53,961 nucleotides of DNA from an uncultured Oscillospiraceae bacterium (lineage in GTDB: Bacteria; Bacillota; Clostridia; Oscillospirales; Oscillospiraceae). Position 1 is the stretch's first letter. The number at the start of each line of letters is the position of its first letter. The position numbers and the translations under genes were made by a program. The stretch covers positions 1-53,961 of the forward strand of contig CANPYX010000015.1 of the NCBI GenBank assembly GCA_947588955.1, in the 5' to 3' direction. Positions 23,213-31,859 of this stretch are shown piece by piece. The notes under the pieces are model-generated. The model had not been told where the DNA came from and made no database searches. It saw only the letters and a list, made by a program, of their open reading frames with translations.

Positions 23213-25504
23213 TTGAAATCAGCTGCACAGGCGCGGAGGAAATCCGTTCCGTTTACCTTACGGCGGGAGGAGCTGGCGGAGCTGTCCGCCAGGCTCGTTA
23301 TGGCGGCGCTTTTGGGGCGGGCGAGGATATTTTCGGCGCTTTCGCCCTTCGGTATAGCCTTCGTCGCCGCCTCGGGAGGGGGCGTCGCGGGGATCGTAAG
23401 TCTTTTGGGCTCCGTATTGGGGACGTTCACCGCGGGAGGTCCGGGGTGGGCGGTGAAGTACATAGCCATAATCACCGTGGTTTGGGCGTGCGTACACTTT
23501 TTCGGCCGCTCAGCGCCGCGCTGGTTCCCCATGGCCGCCGCCTTCGGGGTCACGCTTATCATCGGCGCCGTGTACGCCTGGGACTCAGGCTGGGAGGTGG
23601 CGGCGACGGCGATGTGGGTCGTGGAGAGCTTCTTTGCCGGCGGGCTTGTCTGGTTCTACTCCGCGGCGCTGTCGCCCATGAGCGACGGCGCGCCCCGGTC
23701 CGTCAGGTCCGGCAGGGCGGCGAGCCTCATACTGCTCACGGCGACGCTGCTCATATCCTTGGCCTCCGTGAACCTTTTCGGCATACTCTCCATAGGGCGC
23801 GCCTTGGCTGTCATTGCGGTGATGTTCGTGTCGCTCCGGGGCGGGCTCGCCATGGGGTGCGTCTCGGCGGCGGCGCTGGGGGCGTCCATGGACCTTGCCT
23901 GGGGCGGGGCGCCGTTTTTCACCCTCTCCTACACCCTCTCGGCGCTGATAGCCGGAATATTCTCCCGTGACGGGAGGCTCGTCTTCACCCTGAGCTGGGT
24001 GGCGTCGGCGGCTCTGTCGGTGCTGTGGTTCTGGCAGTTCCACCGGTGGCTTCCGGCGCTGTATGAGACATTCGCGGCGTCTGTCATATTCATGCTCCTC
24101 CCCGACGCTCTTTTGGCGCGCCTTGCGGTATTCCTGCCGAAGGAGCCCTCCGGCGGCGGGTACGTGAAGGCGCGGGAATACACCCGCGAGCGGGTGGAAC
24201 GGTGCGCTATGGCGTTCCGCGGGCTTTATGACGCCATGCGCTCCCGCGACGGCGACGGCCCGGACGCGGGTCCCGCGCAGATCTACGACAGGGCGTGCGA
24301 CAAGGTTTGCCGGGACTGCCCCAACTCCGCCCGGTGCTGGCAGGAGGAGTACGTGGAGACGCTGGACATAATGAACTCCCTCACGCCGGTGCTCACAAAA
24401 AAGGGCTTTGTGGAGGTCGGCGACGTGCCGGAGCGGTTTGCCTCCCGCTGCGCGCGGGCGCAGCTGTTGTGCGGGGAGATAACAAACGAGGCGCGGTCGT
24501 ACCTCTCCCGCCGGGCGTTCCGCGCAAGGCTCAAGGAGAGCCGGGGCGCGGCATATGGGCAGTACATGGACATATCCCGCATACTGTCCTCCTTAGCGTC
24601 GGAGCTGGGCGGGGAGCTGCAGGTGGAGCCGGAGCTTGAAAAGAAGCTGAGGAAATACCTGCGTGGGCTTGCCATGGACGCGGAGACAGCCGTTTTCCGT
24701 CTGCGGGGCGGGAGACTGCGGGCGGAGATAACCTCGCAGAACACGGACCTTTTGAAGCGGGACAAGTCCTGGCTTGAAAACCTCTCGGCGGTGCTGGAGA
24801 CGCGGCTTTGCGCCGTTGAAAACACGGGCGAGGGCGGGAGGATAATACTCATGGAGGCGGAGCCCCTGGCTGTCACCGTGGGCAAAAGCGCCGCCAGGAA
24901 GTCCGGCGAGAAGGTGTCCGGGGATAGGTGCGTCTACTTCCGCACCGACGAGGGCATACTTTACGTCATACTCTCCGACGGCATGGGCTCCGGTCCCGAC
25001 GCCGCCGGCATGTCCGCCGAGGCGGTGGAGATAACGGAACGCTTCCTAAAGGCGGGTGTGGGGCCGGACCTGACGGTGAGCATCCTCTCCTCCCTGTGCC
25101 TTCTCCGGGACGGGGACGGGCTTGAAAGCGCCACGGTGGACCTACTAAGGCTCGATATGTTCTCTGGGGAGGCGGCAATTTACAAGTACGGCGCCGCGCC
25201 CTCGTACATAAGGCACGGCGCCTCGGTAAAGCGCGTCGGCGCGGGTGCCCTGCCCATGGGGATAGCCGCGCAGGAGAAAGCGCCGGCGGTGAAGCTCACC
25301 GTAAAGCCGGGGGACATCATTCTCATGGCGTCCGACGGCGTCGTCACCGGCGGGGACGACAAGCTCCTGCGCCAGGCAATGGCGGGAGCGCGGGACAACG
25401 ACGTAAAGGCCCTCGCGCGCCGCGTAGTGGACGCCGCCGCCCGCGCCACAGCCTCCGCCGACGACATGACCGTAATTGCCCTGGCGGTGGAGAAAAGGGG
25501 ATGA
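23213..25504 (+). CDS. spoIIE: Stage II sporulation protein E
   Basis: A 763-residue membrane phosphatase. In the forespore it dephosphorylates SpoIIAA, releasing sigma-F, and it helps place the polar septum. TTG 23213 is preferred as start because AAGGGGAG lies 6 bases upstream; the in-frame ATG at 23192 has no site. The N-terminal 320 residues hold about ten membrane spans. The central regulatory region contains the Cys-rich segment CDKVCRDCPNSARCWQ. The C-terminal PP2C domain (about 540-760) has GEKVSGDRCV, the metal site LSDGMGSGPDAAG and MASDGVV. The spoIIA and sigma-F genes are not in this window. It marks the organism as a sporeformer. Confidence 0.95.
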   Translation: MKSAAQARRKSVPFTLRREELAELSARLVMAALLGRARIFSALSPFGIAFVAASGGGVAGIVSLLGSVLGTFTAGGPGWAVKYIAIITVVWACVHFFGRSAPRWFPMAAAFGVTLIIGAVYAWDSGWEVAATAMWVVESFFAGGLVWFYSAALSPMSDGAPRSVRSGRAASLILLTATLLISLASVNLFGILSIGRALAVIAVMFVSLRGGLAMGCVSAAALGASMDLAWGGAPFFTLSYTLSALIAGIFSRDGRLVFTLSWVASAALSVLWFWQFHRWLPALYETFAASVIFMLLPDALLARLAVFLPKEPSGGGYVKAREYTRERVERCAMAFRGLYDAMRSRDGDGPDAGPAQIYDRACDKVCRDCPNSARCWQEEYVETLDIMNSLTPVLTKKGFVEVGDVPERFASRCARAQLLCGEITNEARSYLSRRAFRARLKESRGAAYGQYMDISRILSSLASELGGELQVEPELEKKLRKYLRGLAMDAETAVFRLRGGRLRAEITSQNTDLLKRDKSWLENLSAVLETRLCAVENTGEGGRIILMEAEPLAVTVGKSAARKSGEKVSGDRCVYFRTDEGILYVILSDGMGSGPDAAGMSAEAVEITERFLKAGVGPDLTVSILSSLCLLRDGDGLESATVDLLRLDMFSGEAAIYKYGAAPSYIRHGASVKRVGAGALPMGIAAQEKAPAVKLTVKPGDIILMASDGVVTGGDDKLLRQAMAGARDNDVKALARRVVDAAARATASADDMTVIALAVEKRG

Positions 25505-25513
25505 GAATCCATT

Positions 25514-25542
25514 TTACCACCCGACGTTCTTGCGTGTATAAT
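25514..25542 (+). promoter_or_regulatory. Possible promoter for the small membrane protein gene
   Basis: TATAAT at 25537-25542 within TTGCGTGTATAAT; the -35 (TTACCA, 25514-25519) is weak. The same TTTGCGTGTATAAT-type -10 region occurs before the response regulator at 44797. Confidence 0.5.
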
Positions 25543-25583
25543 TTTCCTCTCAAAGGGTAAACTTACCAATACGAGGTGATTTG

Positions 25584-25850
25584 ATGGTCAAGGGCGTGGC
25601 AAGGCGCGTGGTGGTGGTGAAGTCCCCGGACCCCAAGGTTTTTGACGAGGCGATATTCATAGTGCGCGAGGAGACGGGCAGGGGTCCCGGCGTCACAACC
25701 GCCCAGCTTTTGAGAGAGGCAAAGAGCGTGGCGGCGGATTTTACCCGCGAGCACAGGACCCGCCGCTTCCCCGCTCTCCCCTGGTGGGCGTTCTCCCTCT
25801 TCGGGGCCGGCGGCGTGGGGATCGCGTGGATAATTACGCTTTTATTCTGA
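25584..25850 (+). CDS. Small conserved-looking tail-anchored protein, unknown
   Basis: An 88-residue protein starting at the ATG at 25584, which has GAGGTG five bases upstream; the TTG at 25581 is too close to that site. The first 60 residues are soluble and basic (MVKGVARRVVVVKSPDPKVF, then EAIFIVREETGRGPGV). Residues 68-88 form one membrane span at the very C-terminus (WWAFSLFGAGGVGIAWIITL). I do not recognise the family. It lies alone between spoIIE and greA with its own promoter and terminator, which argues that it is real. Confidence 0.7.
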   Translation: MVKGVARRVVVVKSPDPKVFDEAIFIVREETGRGPGVTTAQLLREAKSVAADFTREHRTRRFPALPWWAFSLFGAGGVGIAWIITLLF

Positions 25851-25855
25851 TATGA

Positions 25856-25896
25856 CGGCGTAAATCCGTTTTAAAGCGGATTTACGCCGGTTTTTC
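25856..25896 (+). terminator. Rho-independent terminator
   Basis: GGCGTAAATCCG and CGGATTTACGCC form a perfect 12-base-pair stem around TTTTAAAG, followed by GGTTTTT. It ends the small membrane protein transcript. Confidence 0.9.
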
Positions 25897-25910
25897 GTGG
25901 GTTTTCCGTC

Positions 25911-25939
25911 TTGACAAAGGATTTGCGGACAGTTATAAT
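25911..25939 (+). promoter_or_regulatory. Consensus sigma-A promoter of greA-lysS
   Basis: TTGACA at 25911-25916, a 17-base spacer and TATAAT at 25934-25939: a perfect match at both hexamers. The greA ATG is 47 bases further, after AAGGAG. Confidence 0.92.
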
Positions 25940-25985
25940 ATTGTGGATTCAACGGAATATCCGCTTTTCGTAAGGAGTGTTTTAA

Positions 25986-26462
25986 ATGGCAGATTCCAAC
26001 AGGTACAGAATGAGCCGGCAGCGCCTTGAGGAGCTGAAAAACGAGCTTAACTACATGCAGACCGTCCGTGAAAAGGAGGTAGCGGAGCAGATCAAGGAGG
26101 CGCGGAGCTTCGGCGACCTCTCCGAGAACTCCGAATACGACGAGGCGAAGACAGAGCAGGGCAAGCTATACTCCCGCATCGCCGAGTACCAGGACCTCAT
26201 CGAACACGCCGTTATCGTGGAGGATTCCGAGGACATCGGCAAGGTCGGCATCGGCAGTATCGTCACCGTCAGGGACGTGGACACCGACGAGGAGTACAAA
26301 TACAAGCTGGTGGGCTCCCAGGAGGCCAACCCCATGGAGGGCAAGATCTCCGACGACTCCCCCTTCGGCAGAGCGCTTTACGGTCACGGCATGGGCGAGA
26401 CGGTGGACGTGGACGCCCCCGCCGGAATAATCCGGTACGAGATACTTTCCATAGAGAAATAA
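25986..26462 (+). CDS. greA: Transcription elongation factor GreA
   Basis: A 158-residue protein of normal length. It inserts its coiled coil into the RNA polymerase secondary channel and stimulates cleavage of backtracked RNA. The N-terminal coiled coil (residues 1-78) includes the acidic tip region EARSFGDLSENSEYDEAK, whose Asp and Glu hold the catalytic magnesium. The C-terminal FKBP-like domain has VGSQEANPMEGKISDDSP and ends GIIRYEILSIEK. Start ATG 25986 with AAGGAG. It is followed by lysS after 53 bases; an uncharged hairpin without a T-run (26471-26498) lies in the gap. Confidence 0.97.
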   Translation: MADSNRYRMSRQRLEELKNELNYMQTVREKEVAEQIKEARSFGDLSENSEYDEAKTEQGKLYSRIAEYQDLIEHAVIVEDSEDIGKVGIGSIVTVRDVDTDEEYKYKLVGSQEANPMEGKISDDSPFGRALYGHGMGETVDVDAPAGIIRYEILSIEK

Positions 26463-26515
26463 GGATCACCACTCCCCTCCCCGCGTTGGGAGGGGATTAA
26501 AGGAGATAAGCATAT

Positions 26516-28006
26516 ATGGCAGACTACTTTTCCGCCCCGGAAATCCAGGACCTCTCGGAGCTTCTTAAGGTTAGAAGGGACAAGCTGGCGGAGCTTCAGG
26601 CGGAGGGGCGCGATCCCTTCGCCATCACAAGGTTCGATCGCTCCGCGTACTCCGGGGAGATAAAGGCGGATTTTGAGAAATTTGAGAACGCGCATGTTGC
26701 CGTGGCGGGGCGCGTCATGGCAAAGCGCGGCATGGGCAAGGCGATATTTGCCGACCTCCAGGACCCGCAGGGGAGGATACAGATATACATCCGCGCCGAT
26801 TCCGTCACCGCGCAGGAGTTTTCCGACTTCCGAAAGGTGGACGTGGGCGACATCGTGGGCTGTGAGGGCTACGTTTTCCGCACGAAGATGGGGGAGATCT
26901 CCGTCCACTGCGAGAAGACCACGCTCCTCTCCAAGTCACTGCGCCCGCTGCCGGAGAAGTTCCACGGGCTCACGGACAAGGAGGCGCGTTACCGCCAGAG
27001 GTACGTGGACCTCATAGTCAATCCCGAGGTGAAGCGCGCCTTTGAGCTCCGCAGCGGCTTTATAAGGTTCATACGCGACTACATGGACGGGCGCGGGTTC
27101 ATCGAGGTGGAGACGCCGGTGCTGAACACCCTTGCCGGAGGCGCCGCCGCGCGACCCTTCGTCACCCACCACAACACCCTGGACATAGATATGTATATGC
27201 GTATCGCCACGGAGCTCCCCTTAAAGCGCCTCATTGTCGGCGGCATGGAGCGGGTTTATGAGATAGGACGGATATTCCGCAACGAGGGCATGGACACCAA
27301 GCACAACCCGGAGTTCACCACCATCGAGCTCTACGAGGCTTACGCCAACCTCTTTGACATGATGGACATAGCCGAGGGGATACTCTCCGGCGCCGCCGTA
27401 AAGCTTCTGGGCAGCTCCCATGTCACCTGGCAGGGGGAGGAGATTGACCTCACTCCCGGCTGGCGGAGGCTCACCATGGTGGAGGCGGTGAAGGAGTACG
27501 TGGGCGTGGACTTCGGCATCATCTCCGACGACGCCCAGGCTGTCGCCGCCGCCAAAGCGGTGGGCGTGGAGCTTGCCGACACCGCCGACAAGACCTGGGG
27601 CAACGCCCTTTACGCCTGCTTTGACCAGAGGGTGGAGGAAAAGCTCATACAGCCCACCTTCATCACCATGTACCCCGTGGAGGTATCGCCCCTTACCAAG
27701 CGCAGTCCCTCGGACCCGCGCCTCACCGAGCGGTTCGAGCTCTTCATCTGCCGCAGTGAGATGGCAAACGCCTACTCCGAGCTCAACGACCCCATCGACC
27801 AGAGGGCGCGCTTTATGAAGCAGGCGGAGCTCAGGGACCGGGGCGACGACGAGACGGAGATGCTGGACGAGGACTTCCTCACAGCCCTTGAGTACGGCAT
27901 GCCCCCCACCGGCGGCATGGGCATGGGCATCGACCGCTGCGCCATGCTCCTCACAGGGTCCGACTCAATAAGGGACGTGATACTGTTTCCGACCATGAAG
28001 CCGTAA
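26516..28006 (+). CDS. lysS: Lysyl-tRNA synthetase, class II
   Basis: A 496-residue enzyme that charges tRNA-Lys in the cytoplasm. The N-terminal OB-fold anticodon-binding domain (about 55-170) includes RVMAKRGMGKAIFADLQD. The class II core has motif 1 (FIEVETPVLN), motif 2 (RIFRNEGMDTKHNPEFTTIE) and motif 3 (GGMGMGIDRCAMLLTG). HNTLDIDMYMRIA and EISPL-like VEVSPLTK are also typical of LysS. Start ATG 26516 after AAAGGAGAT. It probably shares the greA promoter. A tRNA-Lys gene is also in this window but far away. Confidence 0.97.
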   Translation: MADYFSAPEIQDLSELLKVRRDKLAELQAEGRDPFAITRFDRSAYSGEIKADFEKFENAHVAVAGRVMAKRGMGKAIFADLQDPQGRIQIYIRADSVTAQEFSDFRKVDVGDIVGCEGYVFRTKMGEISVHCEKTTLLSKSLRPLPEKFHGLTDKEARYRQRYVDLIVNPEVKRAFELRSGFIRFIRDYMDGRGFIEVETPVLNTLAGGAAARPFVTHHNTLDIDMYMRIATELPLKRLIVGGMERVYEIGRIFRNEGMDTKHNPEFTTIELYEAYANLFDMMDIAEGILSGAAVKLLGSSHVTWQGEEIDLTPGWRRLTMVEAVKEYVGVDFGIISDDAQAVAAAKAVGVELADTADKTWGNALYACFDQRVEEKLIQPTFITMYPVEVSPLTKRSPSDPRLTERFELFICRSEMANAYSELNDPIDQRARFMKQAELRDRGDDETEMLDEDFLTALEYGMPPTGGMGMGIDRCAMLLTGSDSIRDVILFPTMKP

Positions 28007-28146
28007 GATTGACCAAAATACGAAAAAGCCAGTAAAATCAAGGGTTTTCGGACACAGATGAAGCGAAAAGCCTTACACTGGATTTACACCAATCGATGCA
28101 GAAAAACGTGCAGAGGCAAAAAAGTCGCATAATTTCAAAGCGTGAA

Positions 28147-28177
28147 TGGGCGATTCCCTTTCGGGATCGCCCATTTT
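28147..28177 (+). terminator. Rho-independent terminator after lysS
   Basis: TGGGCGATTCCC and GGGATCGCCCA enclose TTTC and are followed by TTTTT. The 140 bases between lysS and this hairpin hold no gene I can support. Confidence 0.85.
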
Positions 28178-28223
28178 TAGAAAAGATAATTCGGCAAAAC
28201 GGGGAATTGCGGAGGAAAAATAA

Positions 28224-28625
28224 ATGGAAATTCGCGAGCTTACGACCTTTGAATTAGATGTGCTTCTTGATCTTTATGACCGCGTTGGCTGGACAAATTA
28301 CACGCAGAGGCCTGAGATGCTGAAAAAGGCATATGAAAACTCCTTGCTCATTTTGGGTGCCTATGACGGCGATAAGCTGGTCGGTATCATTCGTACAGTA
28401 GGCGACGGCTCTTCCGTTGTTTTTATTCAGGATATTCTGGTTTACCCTGAATACCAACGCAAAGGGATAGGAACTCAGCTTCTTCGAGAAGTCATGGATC
28501 GTTATTCCTCAGTCTACCAAATGGAGCTGATGACAGATAACACAGCTAAAACGGTTTCCTTTTATCAGTCGGTCGGATTTGTTAAGGCTGATGATATGGG
28601 TTGCTGTGCTTTTATAAGAATGTAA
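28224..28625 (+). CDS. GNAT-family acetyltransferase
   Basis: A 133-residue acetyltransferase. The acetyl-CoA-binding motif is QRKGIGTQLLREVMD (about residues 77-91), preceded by the beta-strand pair VVFIQDILVYPEY and followed by SFYQSVGFVKADDMGC, a standard GNAT end. The substrate is unknown. The gene is clearly AT-richer than its neighbours and uses AT-ending codons, has its own terminator, and lies between two hairpins, so recent acquisition is likely. The ATG at 28224 follows GCGGAGGAA. Confidence 0.9.
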   Translation: MEIRELTTFELDVLLDLYDRVGWTNYTQRPEMLKKAYENSLLILGAYDGDKLVGIIRTVGDGSSVVFIQDILVYPEYQRKGIGTQLLREVMDRYSSVYQMELMTDNTAKTVSFYQSVGFVKADDMGCCAFIRM

Positions 28626-28657
28626 ATTCCAATAATCAGCAAAACGGCAGGGAAAAA

Positions 28658-28690
28658 GCCGTGAATTCCGCGAAATTCACGGCTTTTTTC
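28658..28690 (+). terminator. Rho-independent terminator after the acetyltransferase
   Basis: GCCGTGAATT and AATTCACGGC enclose CCGCGA-type loop bases and are followed by TTTTTT. Confidence 0.88.
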
Positions 28691-28744
28691 CGTATGTATC
28701 CACCTTGTCTCAAAAGGGCACAGCCCTTTTGAGGTAAAGTGAGG

Positions 28745-29668
28745 TCAATCGTCGAAGTACAGGCTTTCCAGGACCTTGACGGCGGTGGAGTCGCAGTCGG
28801 GGGTGTCTGTGGGGAGGCCAAGGGCAGCAAGCTCCTCGGTGAGCGCCCATTTGAAGATGACCGTGTACTCTATGCCGCTCTCCAGGAAGGTGAACTGACG
28901 GTAGTCGGTGTCGGGGCCGTAATCCTCAAGGAGGTATCGCTTTCCTGTGCCCATGGTTATTATGCGCGTCTCTCCATGGCCGGCGTCCGCGTCCTCCTCG
29001 CCGGGCTCGTAAAGCTCGCCGTGGACGGGCAGCTCCGTCTCCTTGATCGCCTCCTCGCCCAGGGTCACGGCGGCAATAAGCTGTACGTTTATGCCGTCAA
29101 CAAGCTGTTCGCGGTACACGAGTATCTCATCGTCGCCGTCGCCGAAGCTGATAAATTCCATGTGATAGCCATCGCCGGCGGCGCTGTCAGCGCCGTGATA
29201 GGACGCGGTAGGCGCAGCGTCAAGCACGTCGCTGTCAAGAAGGTCGATGCCCAAAAGCCTCTCCGCCTCGTCCCAGCTCTCCGGCTGGGTGAAGCCGGGC
29301 GCCGTCTCCGTAAGCTCATCGCCCGCCTCGCTCGCCTCCCGCTCACGGCGGGCGTAGTCCACCTGCTCCAGTATATTGTCGCTGAAAAATTCCCGCTTGT
29401 AGCCCTCCGTGCGGCGGATCAGGGCCCTGCTCCCGTCCTCATTTTCCACCGCCGTCACTCCGGTGCCTTCGCCTGTGCCCCGGTAGAGCGGCGACGCCGC
29501 CAGGACCGTCAGCGCCAGCGCCGCCACCGCCGCTGCCGCCGCCAGGACTATTTTTACCGTCCTCGGCGTCCGTTTAAAATTGCTTTTCCCTTCCATATCC
29601 AAATATCCCTCCATGATGTAATTCGCGTCAACGCCGCCCAGGTCCCTTGCTATCTGATCCTTCTTCAC
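28745..29668 (-). CDS. Single-span anti-sigma-like protein of the ECF pair
   Basis: A 307-residue protein starting at GTG 29668; GTGA overlaps the sigma-factor stop by 4 bases. The short cytosolic N-terminus (about 1-36, MKKDQIARDLGGVDANYIME) would hold the sigma factor. One span follows (VKIVLAAAAAVAALALTVLA), then a large acidic outside domain of about 245 residues rich in Glu, Asp and Gly, resembling the extracellular parts of DUF4367/DUF4179-type anti-sigma proteins. Role as anti-sigma is inferred from coupling to the sigma gene and topology. The signal sensed is unknown. Confidence 0.75.
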   Translation of the reverse strand: MKKDQIARDLGGVDANYIMEGYLDMEGKSNFKRTPRTVKIVLAAAAAVAALALTVLAASPLYRGTGEGTGVTAVENEDGSRALIRRTEGYKREFFSDNILEQVDYARREREASEAGDELTETAPGFTQPESWDEAERLLGIDLLDSDVLDAAPTASYHGADSAAGDGYHMEFISFGDGDDEILVYREQLVDGINVQLIAAVTLGEEAIKETELPVHGELYEPGEEDADAGHGETRIITMGTGKRYLLEDYGPDTDYRQFTFLESGIEYTVIFKWALTEELAALGLPTDTPDCDSTAVKVLESLYFDD

Positions 29669-30225
29669 AGCGCGTAGCCCTCCTTTTCCAAAAATTGTCT
29701 AAGCTCCTCACGCAGCCTTGAGAGCCGCGATTTTATACGGCTCTCCCCGCAGCCCTCCGCCTCGGCGATGTCACGTATCGGGTACATATACCAGTACCTC
29801 GCCATGAACACACGGCGCTTTTCCGGCTTTAGCCCCGCGAGGAACATCTCCAGCGCGCGGGTGAGCTCCAGGTCATCCACCGCCCTCTCCGGGTCTCCAA
29901 GCGTTCCGGCAACGTCGTAAAGCTCCTCCAGCGCCTCCTCCGCCTGTCCGCCGCCGCGCTTCAGGCGCAGGCGCGACTTGAGGCGGTTCAGCGCCAGGTT
30001 CCTGGTGACGCGCCCAAGATAAGCGCGCAGGTTCTCAGGTCTGTCGGGCGGTATGGCGTTCCAGGCGGCAAGCAGGGCGTCGCTGACACATTCCTCGGCG
30101 TCACGGCTGTCCGTAAGGATATTTACGGCGACAGTCATAAGGTACGCCCCGTATTCGCCTTTCGCCGCGGCGATCGCCCTCTCGTCGCGGTTTTCAAAAA
30201 GCTCCGCCAGTTCATTTTGCCCCAT
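29665..30225 (-). CDS. ECF-type RNA polymerase sigma factor
   Basis: A 186-residue sigma-70-family protein. Region 2 spans about residues 20-90, with the core-binding and -10 recognition segment DSRDAEECVSDALLAAWNAI and the helix LRAYLGRVTRNLALNRLKSR. Region 4 (about 120-178) is a helix-turn-helix, YMYPIRDIAEAEGCGESRIKS by its key residues, for the -35. Start ATG 30225 with GAGGGCGG-type site. It is coupled to the membrane anti-sigma gene, the normal arrangement for stress-responsive ECF systems. A matching candidate autoregulatory promoter lies at 30263-30292. Confidence 0.92.
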   Translation of the reverse strand: MGQNELAELFENRDERAIAAAKGEYGAYLMTVAVNILTDSRDAEECVSDALLAAWNAIPPDRPENLRAYLGRVTRNLALNRLKSRLRLKRGGGQAEEALEELYDVAGTLGDPERAVDDLELTRALEMFLAGLKPEKRRVFMARYWYMYPIRDIAEAEGCGESRIKSRLSRLREELRQFLEKEGYAL

Positions 30226-30262
30226 TGCTCCACCGCCCTCCCGTTTTGAGGTCCCTCACTAT

Positions 30263-30292
30263 TATAGACAACGTTTTTCTGCCTGAGGTTGC
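30263..30292 (-). promoter_or_regulatory. Candidate autoregulated ECF promoter
   Basis: On the minus strand GCAACCT (30292-30286), 16 bases, then GTCTATA (30269-30263). The AACC -35 with a GTCTA -10 is the usual form for self-controlled ECF sigma operons. It sits 38 bases before the sigma start. Confidence 0.6.
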
Positions 30293-30313
30293 TTTTTATA
30301 TATTGCGCAAAAC

Positions 30314-30367
30314 AAATAGGCTGTGAAAAGGGAGCAATCACGCGCTCAGCTTTTCACAGCCTATTTT
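30314..30367 (-). terminator. Terminator of the GHKL/LytTR operon
   Basis: AAATAGGCTGTGAAAAG and CTTTTCACAGCCTATTTT form a near-perfect stem around GGAGCAATCACGCGCTCAG. It lies just past the kinase stop on the minus strand and could work in both directions. Confidence 0.75.
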
Positions 30368-30393
30368 GGCTTTTTGGGGGAATATTCCTTTTT

Positions 30394-31098
30394 TCACACC
30401 GATGTGGCGGCGCGGTCATTTTGTGGACGTGGGGCTGCGGGGGTTGGGAGGGTGAGGAATACGGAGGCCATGAATTGCTTGCCGTCGGCGGTGAATACCG
30501 CCCTGCCGTCATAGCTGCGGGCCACGTCGTACACCGTGGCAAGACCGATTCCGGAGCGCCCGCGGGCCTTACTTGACCTGAACATCCCGTGGTGACTGCG
30601 CGGCGCGGCGGTGCAGGAGTTGCCCACCACCAGCGTCACGTACCCGTCGGTGCAGCGGCTCCTGGCCCTGAGCCAGCCGTGCTCCTGACTGCGTAGTGAC
30701 TCCACGGCATTCTCCAAAAGGTTGCTGACCACAAGGCACAGATCCGGCACCAGCTCGTCGTCGCATATGTCCAGATCCAGCACGAGGTCCGCGCTGGCGC
30801 CCGCTGACCGGGCCTGCTCGCTGTAGTACTCCACCAGCGAGCGTATCGCCGAGCTGCCGGGGGCGCCAAGCTCCGCCGAGGCGGACACGGCGCTGCCGGT
30901 TATGGCGTAGTGGCGCATGTCGTGGCGAAGCCTGCGAAGCTCCTCCAGGTCCGTCACGCCGTATTTGCTGTTGAGCGTCACGATCTCACGAAGCCGCCGG
31001 TTCTCCCCGCGGGCCACGGCAAGGAGCCTTGCAAGCCGCGCAACCGCCAGCGCCAGGACGACCACCGCCACGCTCAAAAGGATGAGACATAATTTCAT
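30394..31098 (-). CDS. Short GHKL histidine kinase, AgrC-like
   Basis: A 234-residue sensor kinase. ATG 31098 is chosen because it overlaps the regulator stop as ATGA and has GGAG seven bases upstream. One membrane span (residues 3-20) is all that precedes the kinase region. The phospho-acceptor His lies in RHDMRHY (His59), and the ATPase has N-box VVSNLLENAVES and glycine box GRSGIGLATVYD. AgrC-type kinases normally have six or seven spans for peptide sensing. This one lacks them, so it may be a cytosolic-facing or partner-dependent kinase. It is transcribed with the LytTR regulator. Confidence 0.88.
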   Translation of the reverse strand: MKLCLILLSVAVVVLALAVARLARLLAVARGENRRLREIVTLNSKYGVTDLEELRRLRHDMRHYAITGSAVSASAELGAPGSSAIRSLVEYYSEQARSAGASADLVLDLDICDDELVPDLCLVVSNLLENAVESLRSQEHGWLRARSRCTDGYVTLVVGNSCTAAPRSHHGMFRSSKARGRSGIGLATVYDVARSYDGRAVFTADGKQFMASVFLTLPTPAAPRPQNDRAATSV

Positions 31099-31823
31099 TG
31101 TCGGCTCCATGCTTTCTTATATGTCCAGTTTATAAAATCCTCCCTGATCTTGTTGAGGTTCCCGGCCCTTATGGGCACAAGCGTCCCGTCGGTCAGGCGA
31201 AAGTCGCAGTTTTCTATGGACTGGACGTAATTTAAATTGACCAGATAGCTTCTGTGACAGCGCATGAAATCCGGGCTGTCGATGGAGGATACAAGGTCGC
31301 TCATGCTCCGTCTCACCACGACGGTGCGGTTTTTTATATGTATGTAGGACTGATGGTCCAGGATCTCGATGTAGAGTATGGAGGAAAGCGGGTAGTCCAT
31401 CCACTCACCTTCGGAGTACACGCGCAGGGAACGGAGCTCCTCCGGCATGTGGCTTATGTACCAGTCCATCGCCCTGTCCACGTCCTCGGAGCGCACAGGC
31501 TTGACGATGTAGTCGCTGGCCTCCACCTCGTAGCTCTCAAGGCCGTGGTCGGTGCTGGTGGTCACGAATACGACAGCGCAGCTTTTGTCGGTTTTACGGA
31601 GCTCTCTTGCCGTATCCACACCGGAAAGGCCCGGCATGTATATGTCAAGAAAGAGCATATTCAGCGGTCCTGACCTCTCCACCGAGTCCAGAAGCTCCCT
31701 GCCGGAGGAGTAGAGGCGCAGGCGCAGGTCGATGCCGCGCTCCTGACAGTAGGCCCTTACCATGCGTGAAAGGCCCACGCGCTCCTCTTTAAGGTCGTCA
31801 CATACGGCGATGTTCAAATTCAT
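31095..31823 (-). CDS. LytTR response regulator, AgrA-like
   Basis: A 242-residue regulator. ATG 31823 is favoured over GTG 31829, which is too close to the GAGGG site. The receiver domain (1-120) has acidic pair Asp9-Asp10, phospho-acceptor Asp60 in FLDIYMPG, the Thr/Ser switch in VVFVTTS and Lys in YIVKPV. The LytTR DNA-binding domain (about 140-240) has FMRCHRSYLVNLNYVQSI and LVPIRAGNLNKI. It should be phosphorylated by the adjoining kinase. No autoinducer-peptide or AgrB gene is visible nearby. Confidence 0.93.
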   Translation of the reverse strand: MNLNIAVCDDLKEERVGLSRMVRAYCQERGIDLRLRLYSSGRELLDSVERSGPLNMLFLDIYMPGLSGVDTARELRKTDKSCAVVFVTTSTDHGLESYEVEASDYIVKPVRSEDVDRAMDWYISHMPEELRSLRVYSEGEWMDYPLSSILYIEILDHQSYIHIKNRTVVVRRSMSDLVSSIDSPDFMRCHRSYLVNLNYVQSIENCDFRLTDGTLVPIRAGNLNKIREDFINWTYKKAWSRQ

Positions 31824-31859
31824 TTCCACATACCCTCTGTTTCTATGAGGTACGGCGCG

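Noticed and set aside
26463-26515. Possible terminator or T-box before lysS
   Set aside because: The CCCCTCCCC/GGGGAGGGG-type hairpin has no T-run and there is no T-box sequence; read-through from greA is likely.
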